This document shows, in pieces, positions 1 through 6,317 of a stretch of 36,792 nt of DNA (position 1 is the stretch's first letter; every line of letters starts with the position of its first letter). This DNA is from an uncultured Clostridia bacterium (lineage in GTDB: Bacteria; Bacillota; Clostridia; Christensenellales; Aristaeellaceae). Both the position numbers and the translations under genes were made by a program. Location: contig CAKUKE010000019.1 of assembly GCA_934662505.1 (NCBI GenBank), positions 1 through 36,792 of the forward strand, read 5' to 3'. The notes beneath the pieces are model-generated. The model made no database searches and had not been told where the DNA came from. It saw nothing but the letters and a program-made list of their open reading frames with translations.

Positions 1-606
1 GTCTTTTCCCCGGAGCTTGTGAAGGGCGATTACGCCAAAAGCAAGGCCATGGCCACGGCGCTGGTGCTGCAGGCGGCGAAGGAAGGGTTGAACGCCAGCG
101 TCGTGTTCCCCTCGGGCATCATCGGGCCAGGCGATCTGGGAAAGGGCAGCATTACGAATATGCTGCTGTCCTTCCTCGCGGGAAAGCTGCCGCTGGCGGT
201 AAAGGGCGGATATGATTTCGTGGACGTGCGGGACGTGGCTGCGGGCGTCGTCGCCTGTGCGGAGCACGGCCTGCCCGGGCACGGCTACATTCTCTCCGGT
301 CATTACGCCACCATCCGGGATATCCTGGAGCTGGTGAAAAAGACGGTGAACCTGCGGCGCAGCGTATCCTACCTGCCGATCAGCTTTGCGAAGCTGGTCG
401 CGCCGATTTTTGAAAAGATCAGTCTGCGCAGGCGGAAACCGCTTTACTTTACGCCCTATTCCATCATGGTGCTGGACTCCAACGGCGCATTCAGCCGCAA
501 TGCTGCGGCGACGGCCCTCGGCTATACGCCCAGGCCGCTGAGCAGCACGATCCGGGATACCGTGGTGTGGCTGAAGGAGAAGATGGGTGGCAAATCACAG
601 GTCTAA
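1..606 (+). CDS. NAD-dependent epimerase/dehydratase (extended SDR), C-terminal part
   Basis: The gene runs in from the left edge, open from base 1 to a TAA at 604-606, so about 201 residues are visible and the N-terminal NAD-binding Gly motif lies outside. The visible frame holds YAKSK (residues 11-15), the Tyr-x-x-x-Lys catalytic pair of short-chain dehydrogenases. It then shows VVFPSGIIGPGD, a segment typical of dihydroflavonol-reductase-like extended SDRs, and FVDVRDVAAG, the usual substrate-domain motif. The family uses NAD(P) to reduce or epimerise sugar or ketone substrates in the cytoplasm; the substrate cannot be read from sequence. It is the last intact gene before the accessory segment that starts near 607. 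The family call is secure; the specific reaction is unknown. Confidence 0.88.
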   Translation, partial: VFSPELVKGDYAKSKAMATALVLQAAKEGLNASVVFPSGIIGPGDLGKGSITNMLLSFLAGKLPLAVKGGYDFVDVRDVAAGVVACAEHGLPGHGYILSGHYATIRDILELVKKTVNLRRSVSYLPISFAKLVAPIFEKISLRRRKPLYFTPYSIMVLDSNGAFSRNAAATALGYTPRPLSSTIRDTVVWLKEKMGGKSQV

Positions 607-706
607 AAAGATATGAAAGGTATGCATAGCTGCGGGTGGCTTGACCAGCCGCCCTTTCTTTTTGATAGCGCTAAAAACATCGAGCATCTGGCCCTTTGCT
701 GCGTCG

Positions 707-779
707 GTGCATCTGCACAGAGCCATAATGGCTCTGTAAGCGCCCGGGTGCAAATGCACCCGCGATTGCGCCCTGCAAT
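707..779. repeat. Hairpin train 1: consecutive short palindromes
   Basis: Four inverted repeats follow each other with almost no space. GTGCA-TC-TGCAC spans 707-718. ACAGAGCCAT-A-ATGGCTCTGT spans 717-737 with perfect 10-base arms. CGGGTGCA-AA-TGCACCCG spans 745-762 with perfect 8-base arms. ATTGC-GCCCT-GCAAT spans 765-779. No U-tract follows, so these are not ordinary terminators. The whole stretch 607-811 between the epimerase and the ABC remnant has no credible gene. Similar trains occur at 1318-1465 and 4403-4523. Confidence 0.7.
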
Positions 780-811
780 GTGCATCGTCCTATGTATCAT
801 AGTTTGCCAGA

Positions 812-1290
812 TTAGCCAAAAATCAGCGTGATGGCAAGCACGATGATCAGAATGAACACGGCCACCGCTGTGGCAGCCGTCCACTGCCAGTAGTCCTTGC
901 CCGCAATTTTCATAATGGCCCACACGGCCATGATTGGAGCCTTGACCGCCACCTGAAGCCCCATGGCTGCCACATTCTGAATTTGGGTGATGTCATTGGT
1001 GCTGCGGTTGATCAGACTGGCGGTGGAGAAATGGTCGATGTCCTCCAGAGAAAACCCGATGGTTTTATCAAACACATTTCCACACAGTGTTTTCGCCAGC
1101 CAGTCCTGCAGCTGTCTTGGCGGAAAAATAGCCCACAATCACCGAAAAGGCCATACTGCCAATGGCGCACAGCAGCATATAGCCGCCCTGCATGAGGAAA
1201 TCATTCATGGCGCTGCCTTCGGTCTGCACCATGGTGGTGATGGCGGACATATAGACGGCAAATGTGAAATCGTCTGCGCAGACCGCGCCA
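812..1290 (-). pseudogene. Remnant of an ABC exporter (fused membrane and ATPase type), frameshifted and truncated
   Basis: Read on the minus strand, one frame (about 1290 down to 1100) gives a piece with AVYMSAITTMVQTEGSA and a membrane helix ending FSAKTAAGLAG. A second frame (about 1105 down to 812) continues with LCGNVFDKTIGFS, STASLINRSTNDITQIQ and two further hydrophobic helices. The order and motifs match the N-terminal membrane domain of MsbA/LmrA-type exporters, where a segment like SLITRSTNDI is highly conserved. The two frames join near 1100, which implies a frameshift. A TAA at 812-814 ends the reading, and no ATPase domain (Walker A, signature, Walker B) is present. About 160 residues remain of a protein normally near 580-750. 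Hairpin trains flank it on both sides, which suggests decay after rearrangement. Confidence 0.75.
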
Positions 1291-1317
1291 AGACGAAATC
1301 CAGCAATACCCAGTACA

Positions 1318-1422
1318 AAGTGTCGATGCTCGACACTTCACTGGGCCACGGGCGCTGCCCTTTGGATTCCCGGCAAGGGCCTTTCCCTTGCATTCCGCGC
1401 AGGCGCTCCGCCCTGCACCCGG
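1318..1422. repeat. Hairpin train 2
   Basis: Four inverted repeats lie in a row. AAGTGTCGA-TGC-TCGACACTT spans 1318-1338 with perfect 9-base arms. CCA-c-GGGC-GCT-GCCC-tt-TGG spans 1346-1365. GCAAGGG-CCTTT-CCCTTGC spans 1373-1391. An imperfect GCAGG...CCTGC pair lies around 1399-1416. The second hairpin, with its GCT loop and the TGGATTCCC that follows, has a close structural counterpart at 4426-4455 in train 3. The stretch has no gene on either strand. Confidence 0.7.
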
Positions 1423-1465
1423 CCACACAAAAAACGGTATCGTTTTGATACCGCTTTTTGTGTGG
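1423..1465. terminator. Long hairpin with GGTATC/GATACC at its tip, downstream of the ParR-like gene
   Basis: Arms 1423-1441 and 1447-1465 (19 bases) pair with a single mismatch around a 5-base loop. A-rich and T-rich stretches lie inside the stem, so read in either direction an RNA would form a stable hairpin with U-rich sequence in the 3' arm. It sits 34 bases after the stop of the minus-strand ParM-ParR pair and probably ends that transcript. The tip carries GGTATC (1436-1441) and TGATACCGCTTT (1446-1457). TGATACCGCTTT is repeated directly at 1477-1488, so the hairpin may also serve as a protein binding site. Confidence 0.5.
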
Positions 1466-1498
1466 ATTCGCCATCCTGATACCGCTTTGGTGTCACCT

Positions 1499-1837
1499 TC
1501 AGCAGCCCAGGCTGCTCATGAAATCACCGGCAAGGTCGAAATCCTCATCGGAGATTTCGACTTTCTCGCTGCTTTCATCCGAAGCGCCGATTCTCTGCAT
1601 GGTGCCCGGCAGATCGCGCATTGCTTCGGATACTGCCTCGCGCATGATAGCCTTCAGCGTATCGGCACCCGGAAAACTGGCAGCGCTGTCAGCTTCTTTT
1701 GTCAGCGCTTCCACGATGAAGGCTGTATAGGAGCCAGACCTGCTTCGCAGTTTTTCCAGGGCCAGACGATGACGGGGATTGTTCAGGTTCAGCCGAACAG
1801 TGAAATTGAATTGATGCTCATTCTTCAAAGTCAACAC
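1499..1837 (-). CDS. ParR-like small DNA-binding partner of ParM
   Basis: With the GTG at 1837 as start the product has 112 residues; TTG codons at 1834 and 1828 are alternatives, and no strong ribosome site decides. The gene overlaps the 3' end of the ParM gene by 20 bases, so translation is probably coupled. The N-terminus contains FNFTVRLNLNNPRHRLALEKL followed by SRSGSYTAFIVEAL. This is the beta-strand plus two-helix pattern of ribbon-helix-helix ParR/StbB proteins that bind centromere iterons and attach to the growing ParM filament. The C-terminal half is acidic (ASDESSEKVEISDEDFDLAGD), plausible as a filament-contact tail. The assignment rests on pattern and position next to parM rather than on a signature motif. 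Confidence 0.6.
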   Translation of the reverse strand: MLTLKNEHQFNFTVRLNLNNPRHRLALEKLRSRSGSYTAFIVEALTKEADSAASFPGADTLKAIMREAVSEAMRDLPGTMQRIGASDESSEKVEISDEDFDLAGDFMSSLGC

Positions 1838-2753
1838 CCCGCTTGCGGAGCGCCTTTGCCGCCAGCCGCTGATACCCTTTGGCTGTTGCCTTGATATCAT
1901 CCAGAATGATCACCCGCTGTGGATCGACCTGCCCGAAGTGCTGGATCAGGCAGGCGCCGCCACCCATGAACCAGAGCTTCATCAGCAGGGGATTGTATTC
2001 GTGCTCCCGCAGGCTGCGCATGATCCCGGTCACATAGTCAGTGGCGGTGTCACGGATAATTTTGACTACGCTTTCGTCCACATCGCACGCACCGGTGCGA
2101 AGCACCTGCTCGATGATGCTGTCATCCACTTTCAAGTGCAGGGAACGCATCAGCTCCTCCCGAGCTTTCAGCATACACTGATGGGTGCCGTACTTCTCCG
2201 TGTAGCATTGTCCGCTGATGGGCCGCCCATTGTTGATGTACATGATGTTCATGGTCCCGTTGCCGATGTCGCAGAGCATGTTCACGCCGGAGAATTCCTT
2301 CAGGCGATCTGCCACAGCGGCAAAGCCCTGGGCGTAAATTTCCACGCCGACGACTTCCACGGCATAGACCCTTCCGTTGAAGCGGAATTCCAGATTCCGT
2401 ACCTGCGTCAGATACCGGACGAAGCTGTCCTTCTGCTGTCCCACCCAGGTCAGGGGAAGACCGACAGCCAGCCAGACCGATGCTTCCGTCAGTCCGCGCC
2501 TGTTCAGCTCCTTTGCAATGGCCGCCATGGTCAGCTTCAGATAATCCTCATCCGCCGTTTTGTCGGCGATGAATTCCCTGTGCGTGTCTCCAATGGCATA
2601 CCAGCGTCCTGCCCAGCACAGGGTATCCGCTGCCATAGCAGGTTCATCCTTGTATTCCGTGATACCGGCGGGAAAAATGAAGTTGGATGTTTTCACGTTC
2701 CCATAGCCATGATCAATCGGAATGAGGATGGGTTTTCTTTTCATTTCAGTCAT
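1818..2753 (-). CDS. parM: ParM/StbA-family actin-like ATPase, plasmid segregation type
   Basis: The start is ATG 2753, preceded by AAAGAGG five bases upstream, giving 311 residues. Actin-fold nucleotide motifs are visible: the phosphate-1 strand IPIDHGYGNVKT near residue 10, the phosphate-2 loop LCDIGNGTMNIMYINNG in the middle, and the adenosine motif LWFMGGGACLIQHFG toward the C-terminus. In the family, ATP-driven filaments push ParR-bound plasmid copies apart. Here the gene is followed directly by the overlapping ParR-like gene, the usual order. No replication, relaxase or integrase gene is visible nearby, so the pair is either a stranded remnant or a stabilising module of an integrated element. 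Two hairpins lie between the likely promoter region and the ribosome site. Family assignment is firm; activity is unknown. Confidence 0.88.
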   Translation of the reverse strand: MTEMKRKPILIPIDHGYGNVKTSNFIFPAGITEYKDEPAMAADTLCWAGRWYAIGDTHREFIADKTADEDYLKLTMAAIAKELNRRGLTEASVWLAVGLPLTWVGQQKDSFVRYLTQVRNLEFRFNGRVYAVEVVGVEIYAQGFAAVADRLKEFSGVNMLCDIGNGTMNIMYINNGRPISGQCYTEKYGTHQCMLKAREELMRSLHLKVDDSIIEQVLRTGACDVDESVVKIIRDTATDYVTGIMRSLREHEYNPLLMKLWFMGGGACLIQHFGQVDPQRVIILDDIKATAKGYQRLAAKALRKRGVDFEE

Positions 2754-2768
2754 GTGTACCTCTTTCTG

Positions 2769-2819
2769 CCGCCTTCTGCGGCGTAATAAAATAAGCAAGC
2801 CGCAATTTGCAGCCTGCTT
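2769..2819 (-). promoter_or_regulatory. Two hairpins in the parM leader (attenuator-like)
   Basis: On the minus strand an imperfect hairpin with 13-base arms (2807-2819 against 2793-2805, 11 of 13 paired) is followed by the U-rich run TTATTTTATTA. A perfect hairpin GCCGC-AGAAG-GCGGC (2783-2769) then ends ten bases before the parM ribosome site. The first has the layout of an intrinsic terminator inside the leader, so parM expression may be attenuated. This is inference from structure only. Confidence 0.4.
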
Positions 2820-3166
2820 TGGAATGAGCGTAGACATTAGACACGGAGGGCACCTCTCTCCGTATCTCCTGGCCAGGAAGGTTCACTCGAAAGAGTGTAT
2901 CCTGATCGGAATTTGATTTGAGTTCAGTTTTGCTTTCCTCCTTGTCCGTTTCCCGGGTAGAAACCTTGTTTGGCTCACACCCAGTTCCCTGTGGGGCGCT
3001 CACTTCCGGCGGTAAGGTGCTTCGTGTCATTGGGTCCGTGATTCCGGAAGGTCGTGGCGGTGTATCTTGGGCAAGGAGGTCGGCTTCAGTTGTCAAGGTT
3101 CGTTTGAGGCCGGCCTTCACTGTGATCTTACGCTGGAAAGGCGCTCAACCCCGGAAATTGGGCGGA
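2820..3166. other. Intergenic region between divergent parM and Xre-type gene
   Basis: About 350 bases with no supportable gene. A minus-strand frame is open across 2746-3120, but its GTG start has no ribosome site and its product is low-complexity, charged and unrecognised. The region must contain the parM promoter; no good -35/-10 pair stands out. Its base composition is close to that of the neighbouring regulator gene and less GC-rich than the backbone right of 12,400. Confidence 0.4.
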
Positions 3167-3214
3167 CTTGCAATTTCAGAAGGGGAAAATAAAAAAGCCT
3201 TGCAAAAATGCAAG
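3167..3214 (+). promoter_or_regulatory. Candidate operator of the Xre-type regulator (CTTGCA sites)
   Basis: CTTGCA occurs at 3167-3172 and again at 3199-3204. The second copy forms a perfect inverted repeat CTTGCA-AAAA-TGCAAG with 3209-3214. The sites sit 60-105 bases upstream of the regulator start. This is the usual place and shape for autoregulatory binding by a Cro/CI-type dimer. A run of A at 3188-3196 precedes the palindrome, so it could instead be part of an old terminator. Confidence 0.4.
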
Positions 3215-3272
3215 ACTGGTTGTAGAGTATATTGTGCAGAAAGGACACTGAAAGAGGAGGCAGTTAACTACG

Positions 3273-4133
3273 TTGATTCACGAGTATCTTCCCGCTGACT
3301 GCCGAGAGAGGATCAAGGATCTTCTTAAGGAAAGAGAAATGAGCCAGGCGCAGCTGGCTGAAAAGATCGGAATATCTGAGAGTGCCTTCAGCCGCTATTT
3401 GAGCGGACAGACGGACAAGCTTTCTGCAGAAAATATCGTCGCAATAGCAAAAGTGTTTAATGTGACCACAGACTTTCTGCTGTGCCTGACTGACATTCCC
3501 TTCACTGCGAACTTCGACATTGAAAAGCCGGGGCTGTCTGTGAAAGCGGCAGAGAAACTGCTGCAACGAAAAGTTGACCCAACCGTGGTCAGTCAGCTGA
3601 TCGAGCTTCCTGCTTTTAACAGGCTGATTTTCCAGCTTGCTGCTGTACAAAAGGGGGTGCTCGATGCGGGATACCAATACATGAACGAGATGTTTTCCGC
3701 AGCCAAGACGCTATATGTCGATCACGTTCAGGATCACCCGGAAGACAGACAAGCAGCCAAAAATGCGCTGGCTGACATCCGTGCTTTGGCGATGATTCGG
3801 CCTGAAGCAAATATGGCTGGAGTGGAAGACGCCATGCGGCAGATTGTCACAGAATTCCGAAAAGGCGCAGACAGTTATCTTGCTGAGACGCAAAAGCTTA
3901 CATCAGAAATCATGCGGAAGATCACTGGTCATTTGCAAAAGCAGTTGAATCATCCAATGAAGCTGCAGGGGATTACGCCGGAGATGATGGTGGATGGGAT
4001 CATCCACTATTTGCAGGAGACAGAGATGACGGACGATCAATTGAGATCTTTGCGATCCGATCTGATTCCGCTCTTCACAAAACCGTCCGATCTGGCAGAA
4101 CAGAAGATGCTGACAGACGATACCATGCAGTGA
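3273..4133 (+). CDS. Xre-family (Cro/CI) helix-turn-helix regulator with long C-terminal domain
   Basis: The start is most likely TTG 3273, twelve bases after a strong GAGGAGG; no ATG lies nearer, and the helix-turn-helix begins at once, so little N-terminal sequence is missing. The product has 286 residues. Residues about 12-70 form a classic HTH_3 domain: LLKEREMSQAQLAEKIGISESAFSRYL, then the IVAIAKVFNVTTDFLL helix. The remaining 200 residues are mainly helical and charged, with no recognised domain. The gene faces away from parM, with CTTGCA palindromes upstream, and is followed by GATACC-type iterons. A control role over the ParMR module is plausible but inferred. Codon use is more AT-rich than in the core genes of this window, consistent with acquired DNA. 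Confidence 0.85.
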   Translation: MIHEYLPADCRERIKDLLKEREMSQAQLAEKIGISESAFSRYLSGQTDKLSAENIVAIAKVFNVTTDFLLCLTDIPFTANFDIEKPGLSVKAAEKLLQRKVDPTVVSQLIELPAFNRLIFQLAAVQKGVLDAGYQYMNEMFSAAKTLYVDHVQDHPEDRQAAKNALADIRALAMIRPEANMAGVEDAMRQIVTEFRKGADSYLAETQKLTSEIMRKITGHLQKQLNHPMKLQGITPEMMVDGIIHYLQETEMTDDQLRSLRSDLIPLFTKPSDLAEQKMLTDDTMQ

Positions 4134-4153
4134 AGCTGCTGTATTCTCGCGAG

Positions 4154-4198
4154 GTGGTATCACAATGATACCAACATTTGATATCAAAGTGATACCAC
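4154..4198. repeat. GATACC iteron cluster (candidate centromere-like site)
   Basis: GTGGTATCAC (4154-4163) and GTGATACCAC (4189-4198) form a perfect 10-base inverted pair. Between them lie TGATACC (4166-4172) and TGATATC (4179-4185). Reading the plus strand, TGAT starts at 4166, 4179 and 4190, spaced 13 and 11 bases, roughly one helical turn. Short iterons at about 11-base spacing are what ParR proteins bind in known parC sites. The same core recurs beyond the other end of the module at 1436-1488. Confidence 0.5.
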
Positions 4199-4402
4199 GC
4201 TCTGATGCGGTGCAGGTCTTTCTGATGATTGGGGGCAGAGATACGCAGTGGGAAAGTATCCCTTTGCTCGGTGCTTGCCCAGGCTGCCGCTTTCCGCTGT
4301 AATCGCTCCGCAATTTCAGCCCACGCCAGGCTTCTTTTGCCCCATCCTTGTGGGCAAAACAAGCCGTCCACTGCCAGCCCTTTCACAAAGGTATAATGAC
4401 TA
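4199..4402. other. Intergenic stretch without a supportable gene
   Basis: A minus-strand frame is open across 4075-4461 and contains SLAWAEIAERLQRKAAAW, which could be a helix from a lost protein. It lacks a ribosome site and matches no family I recognise. A TATAAT at 4391-4396 has no convincing -35 partner. I see nothing firm here. Confidence 0.3.
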
Positions 4403-4523
4403 GACTTTGCGAGCAAAGTCGTATGCCAAGGGGACGCTGTCCCCGTTGGATTCCCTGCCACGAAGCAGCCGATTTCTTTGGATTCTTCCGGCCAAGAAGG
4501 GCTGACGCCCTTCTTTGGAATCC
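4403..4523. repeat. Hairpin train 3
   Basis: Three palindromes follow in order. GACTTTGC-GA-GCAAAGTC spans 4403-4420 with perfect 8-base arms. CCAA-GGGGAC-GCT-GTCCCC-g-TTGG spans 4426-4449 and is followed by ATTCCC. AAGAAGGGC-TGAC-GCCCTTCTT spans 4494-4515, itself bracketed by GGATTC (4480-4485) and GAATCC (4518-4523). The second matches the GCT-loop hairpin of train 2 at 1346-1365 in stem frame, loop and the TGGATTCCC that follows. The train separates the ParMR-Xre module from the two-component/ABC block. Confidence 0.7.
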
Positions 4524-4530
4524 ATCTCTA

Positions 4531-4559
4531 TTGGTTCTAATCATCATTGTCGCTTATAC
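4531..4559 (+). promoter_or_regulatory. Possible promoter of the two-component operon
   Basis: TTGGTT (4531-4536) and TTATAC (4554-4559) are separated by 17 bases and lie 85 bases upstream of the response regulator start. Both hexamers deviate from consensus, so the assignment is tentative. Confidence 0.4.
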
Positions 4560-4643
4560 CGCAATAGCAGTAGAAGCACAACGAATTGCAGCCAATTATG
4601 ATTCTGAGTCCCGTGAAATATCAAACCGCTAAGGAGGTTCAAC

Positions 4644-5300
4644 ATGGCTGTTTTGCTTTTGGTGGAAGACGACTCCGTTCTGCGGAGCGGATTGATGGAA
4701 TTATTCACCAGGGAAGGATATCGGGCAATCGAGGCTGGATCAGTACAGGAAGCCCGGGCAAAGTTGGATGATTCCGTGCACGGAATCGTGATGGACGTGG
4801 GCTTGCCGGACGGCGATGGGATAAGCCTATGCCGGGAATGGCGGACGCAGGGTGAAACGCGCCCCATCCTGTTCCTAACTGCCAAGGATGAAGAATTTGA
4901 CGTGGTGCGGGGATTGGATTCCGGCGGCAACGATTACGTGACCAAGCCCTTTCGTATGCAAGAACTATTGAGCCGGGTACGGGTGCTGCTGCGAAACAGC
5001 CTGCCGATAAAAGCTGTCCTTTCCCGCAGCGGATTTACCATGGACGAAGAGAGAATGCAAGTACAGAAAAATGGAGAAGCCCTTCCGCTGACCTTAACAG
5101 AATATAAGATCCTCACCATGCTGCTGGAAAGTAAAGCAGTAGTGCAAAGGGAAAAGCTTTTGCAGGTGCTGTGGGACGGCGGGGGAAAATTCATTGATGA
5201 TAATACCCTATCCGTTCACATGAGCAGACTTCGGGAAAAGGTAGGCGCGGATCATATCCGCACTGTGCGGGGAGTGGGATATCAATGGTCGGATATGTAA
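4644..5300 (+). CDS. OmpR/PhoB-family response regulator
   Basis: ATG 4644 follows AAGGAGG by six bases and gives 218 residues. The receiver domain shows the acidic pair D9-D10, phosphoryl-acceptor D51 (IVMDVGLPDGDG), T79 (FLTAKD) and K101 (DYVTKPF). A winged-helix DNA-binding domain occupies about residues 125-217, with LTLTEYKILTMLLESK and VHMSRLREKVG leading to the C-terminal RGVGYQW hairpin. All key residues are intact. The last 16 bases overlap the histidine kinase gene, so the two are translationally coupled. With the ABC transporter genes directly downstream, the layout is that of Bce/Vra-type peptide-antibiotic sensing systems. The natural target may be the GTAAGGT sites at 6240-6280. 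Confidence 0.96.
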   Translation: MAVLLLVEDDSVLRSGLMELFTREGYRAIEAGSVQEARAKLDDSVHGIVMDVGLPDGDGISLCREWRTQGETRPILFLTAKDEEFDVVRGLDSGGNDYVTKPFRMQELLSRVRVLLRNSLPIKAVLSRSGFTMDEERMQVQKNGEALPLTLTEYKILTMLLESKAVVQREKLLQVLWDGGGKFIDDNTLSVHMSRLREKVGADHIRTVRGVGYQWSDM

Positions 5301-6163
5301 TCAGCGGTGTGTTGGCGATCATCGCGGCTGTGCTGGCGGTCCGGCTGCTGACGCGGAAAAAGCGGATAGCAACTTTGGCGGAGCAGATGGAGGATTATTT
5401 GGCGGGTAGTGGAAAGCTGCTTTCCTATTCCTTGAAGGAGGACGCGGTGGCCCTATTGGAAAACGTTGCCGCTGAAATGGAAAACCGCATTGAGGTGGAA
5501 AAAGACCGATGTCAGCAGGAAGCCCGTCGCACCAGTGATCTGACTGCTGATATTTCCCATCAACTGAAAACGCCGTTAGCATCCCTGAGGCTGTTCGTGG
5601 AAATGGACGAAAGCCCCCACATGGAACAGGAAATCAGCCAGATCGAGCGGATGGAAACGCTGATCGGCAGCCTTCTTCGCCTGGAAAAACTGTGCGAAGA
5701 CGGATATGAATTTGCTTTTTCGGAGCATGACGTCCGGCCCCTAATCGAAAATGTCTGGAGTCGCCTTGTTACCCTATGGCCCGAAAAGCAAATCCTGATC
5801 GAGGGAGAAGCCGTTATCCGTTGCGATGAAAAATGGCTGTCGGAGGCGTTTCAAAACCTGCTGAAAAACGCCTGTGAGCACACTGCAGCGAATGGGAAGA
5901 TCATCATTATTCTGGAGCAGACAGACCGAGCATGTTACTGCACCATTGAGGACGACGGCGGCGGAGTGCCTGAAAAGGATATACCCCATTTATTTAATCG
6001 CTTTTATCGTGCGGAAGGCCAAAAACAAAACGGCGCGGGCTTGGGTCTGGCTATCGTGAAGGAGATCATTTACCGCCATCACGGACATATCACGGCAGAG
6101 AACGCTAAGGGTGGTTTGAGGTTTTCAATCTCCATCCCTGTTTTGAATCTCACAAAATCATAA
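5285..6163 (+). CDS. Sensor histidine kinase with a minimal sensor region
   Basis: ATG 5285, with GGGGAGTGGG just upstream inside the regulator gene, gives 292 residues. One hydrophobic helix spans residues about 5-22, and then a cytoplasmic linker leads to the H box DISHQLKTPL with phospho-acceptor H92. The ATPase part has the N box NLLKNACEHT, G1 box IEDDGGGVP and G2 box GAGLGLAIVKEI. There is no extracellular domain and only one predicted membrane helix. In Bce-type kinases, which also lack an external sensor, the partner ABC transporter senses the peptide. The permease encoded two genes downstream probably plays that part here (inference). It would phosphorylate the regulator encoded by the overlapping upstream gene. 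Confidence 0.95.
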   Translation: MVGYVISGVLAIIAAVLAVRLLTRKKRIATLAEQMEDYLAGSGKLLSYSLKEDAVALLENVAAEMENRIEVEKDRCQQEARRTSDLTADISHQLKTPLASLRLFVEMDESPHMEQEISQIERMETLIGSLLRLEKLCEDGYEFAFSEHDVRPLIENVWSRLVTLWPEKQILIEGEAVIRCDEKWLSEAFQNLLKNACEHTAANGKIIIILEQTDRACYCTIEDDGGGVPEKDIPHLFNRFYRAEGQKQNGAGLGLAIVKEIIYRHHGHITAENAKGGLRFSISIPVLNLTKS

Positions 6164-6239
6164 AGATCGTCTATGAAATGGGTGCGGGGGAACCGAGCAT
6201 GACTCAAAAGCGGCTCTCCCGCAAGTCTTTGGTTTCCAA

Positions 6240-6297
6240 CCTTACGAAATCGTAAGGTAAAAGTCACTTGAAAGTAAGGTTGGTTTGGTAGGATACA
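6240..6297 (+). promoter_or_regulatory. Operator and promoter upstream of the ABC transporter genes
   Basis: A perfect palindrome CCTTACGA-AA-TCGTAAGG spans 6240-6257. A further half-site GTAAGGT lies at 6274-6280, 22 bases after the GTAAGGT at 6252-6258, which is two helical turns. The candidate -35 TTGAAA (6268-6273) overlaps this array, and a -10 such as GATACA (6292-6297) follows after 18 bases. Repeated half-sites just upstream of -35 fit activation by an OmpR-type regulator, most simply the one encoded at 4644-5300. Confidence 0.5.
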
Positions 6298-6317
6298 GTC
6301 AGAAGGAGGAATGAACC

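Noticed and set aside
2746..3120. A 124-codon frame upstream of parM on the minus strand
   Set aside because: GTG start with no ribosome site, low-complexity product without motifs, and it overlaps the true parM start region.
4075..4461. A 128-codon frame on the minus strand after the Xre gene
   Set aside because: It runs through the iterons and a hairpin train, has no ribosome site and matches no family I know; at most a gene relic.
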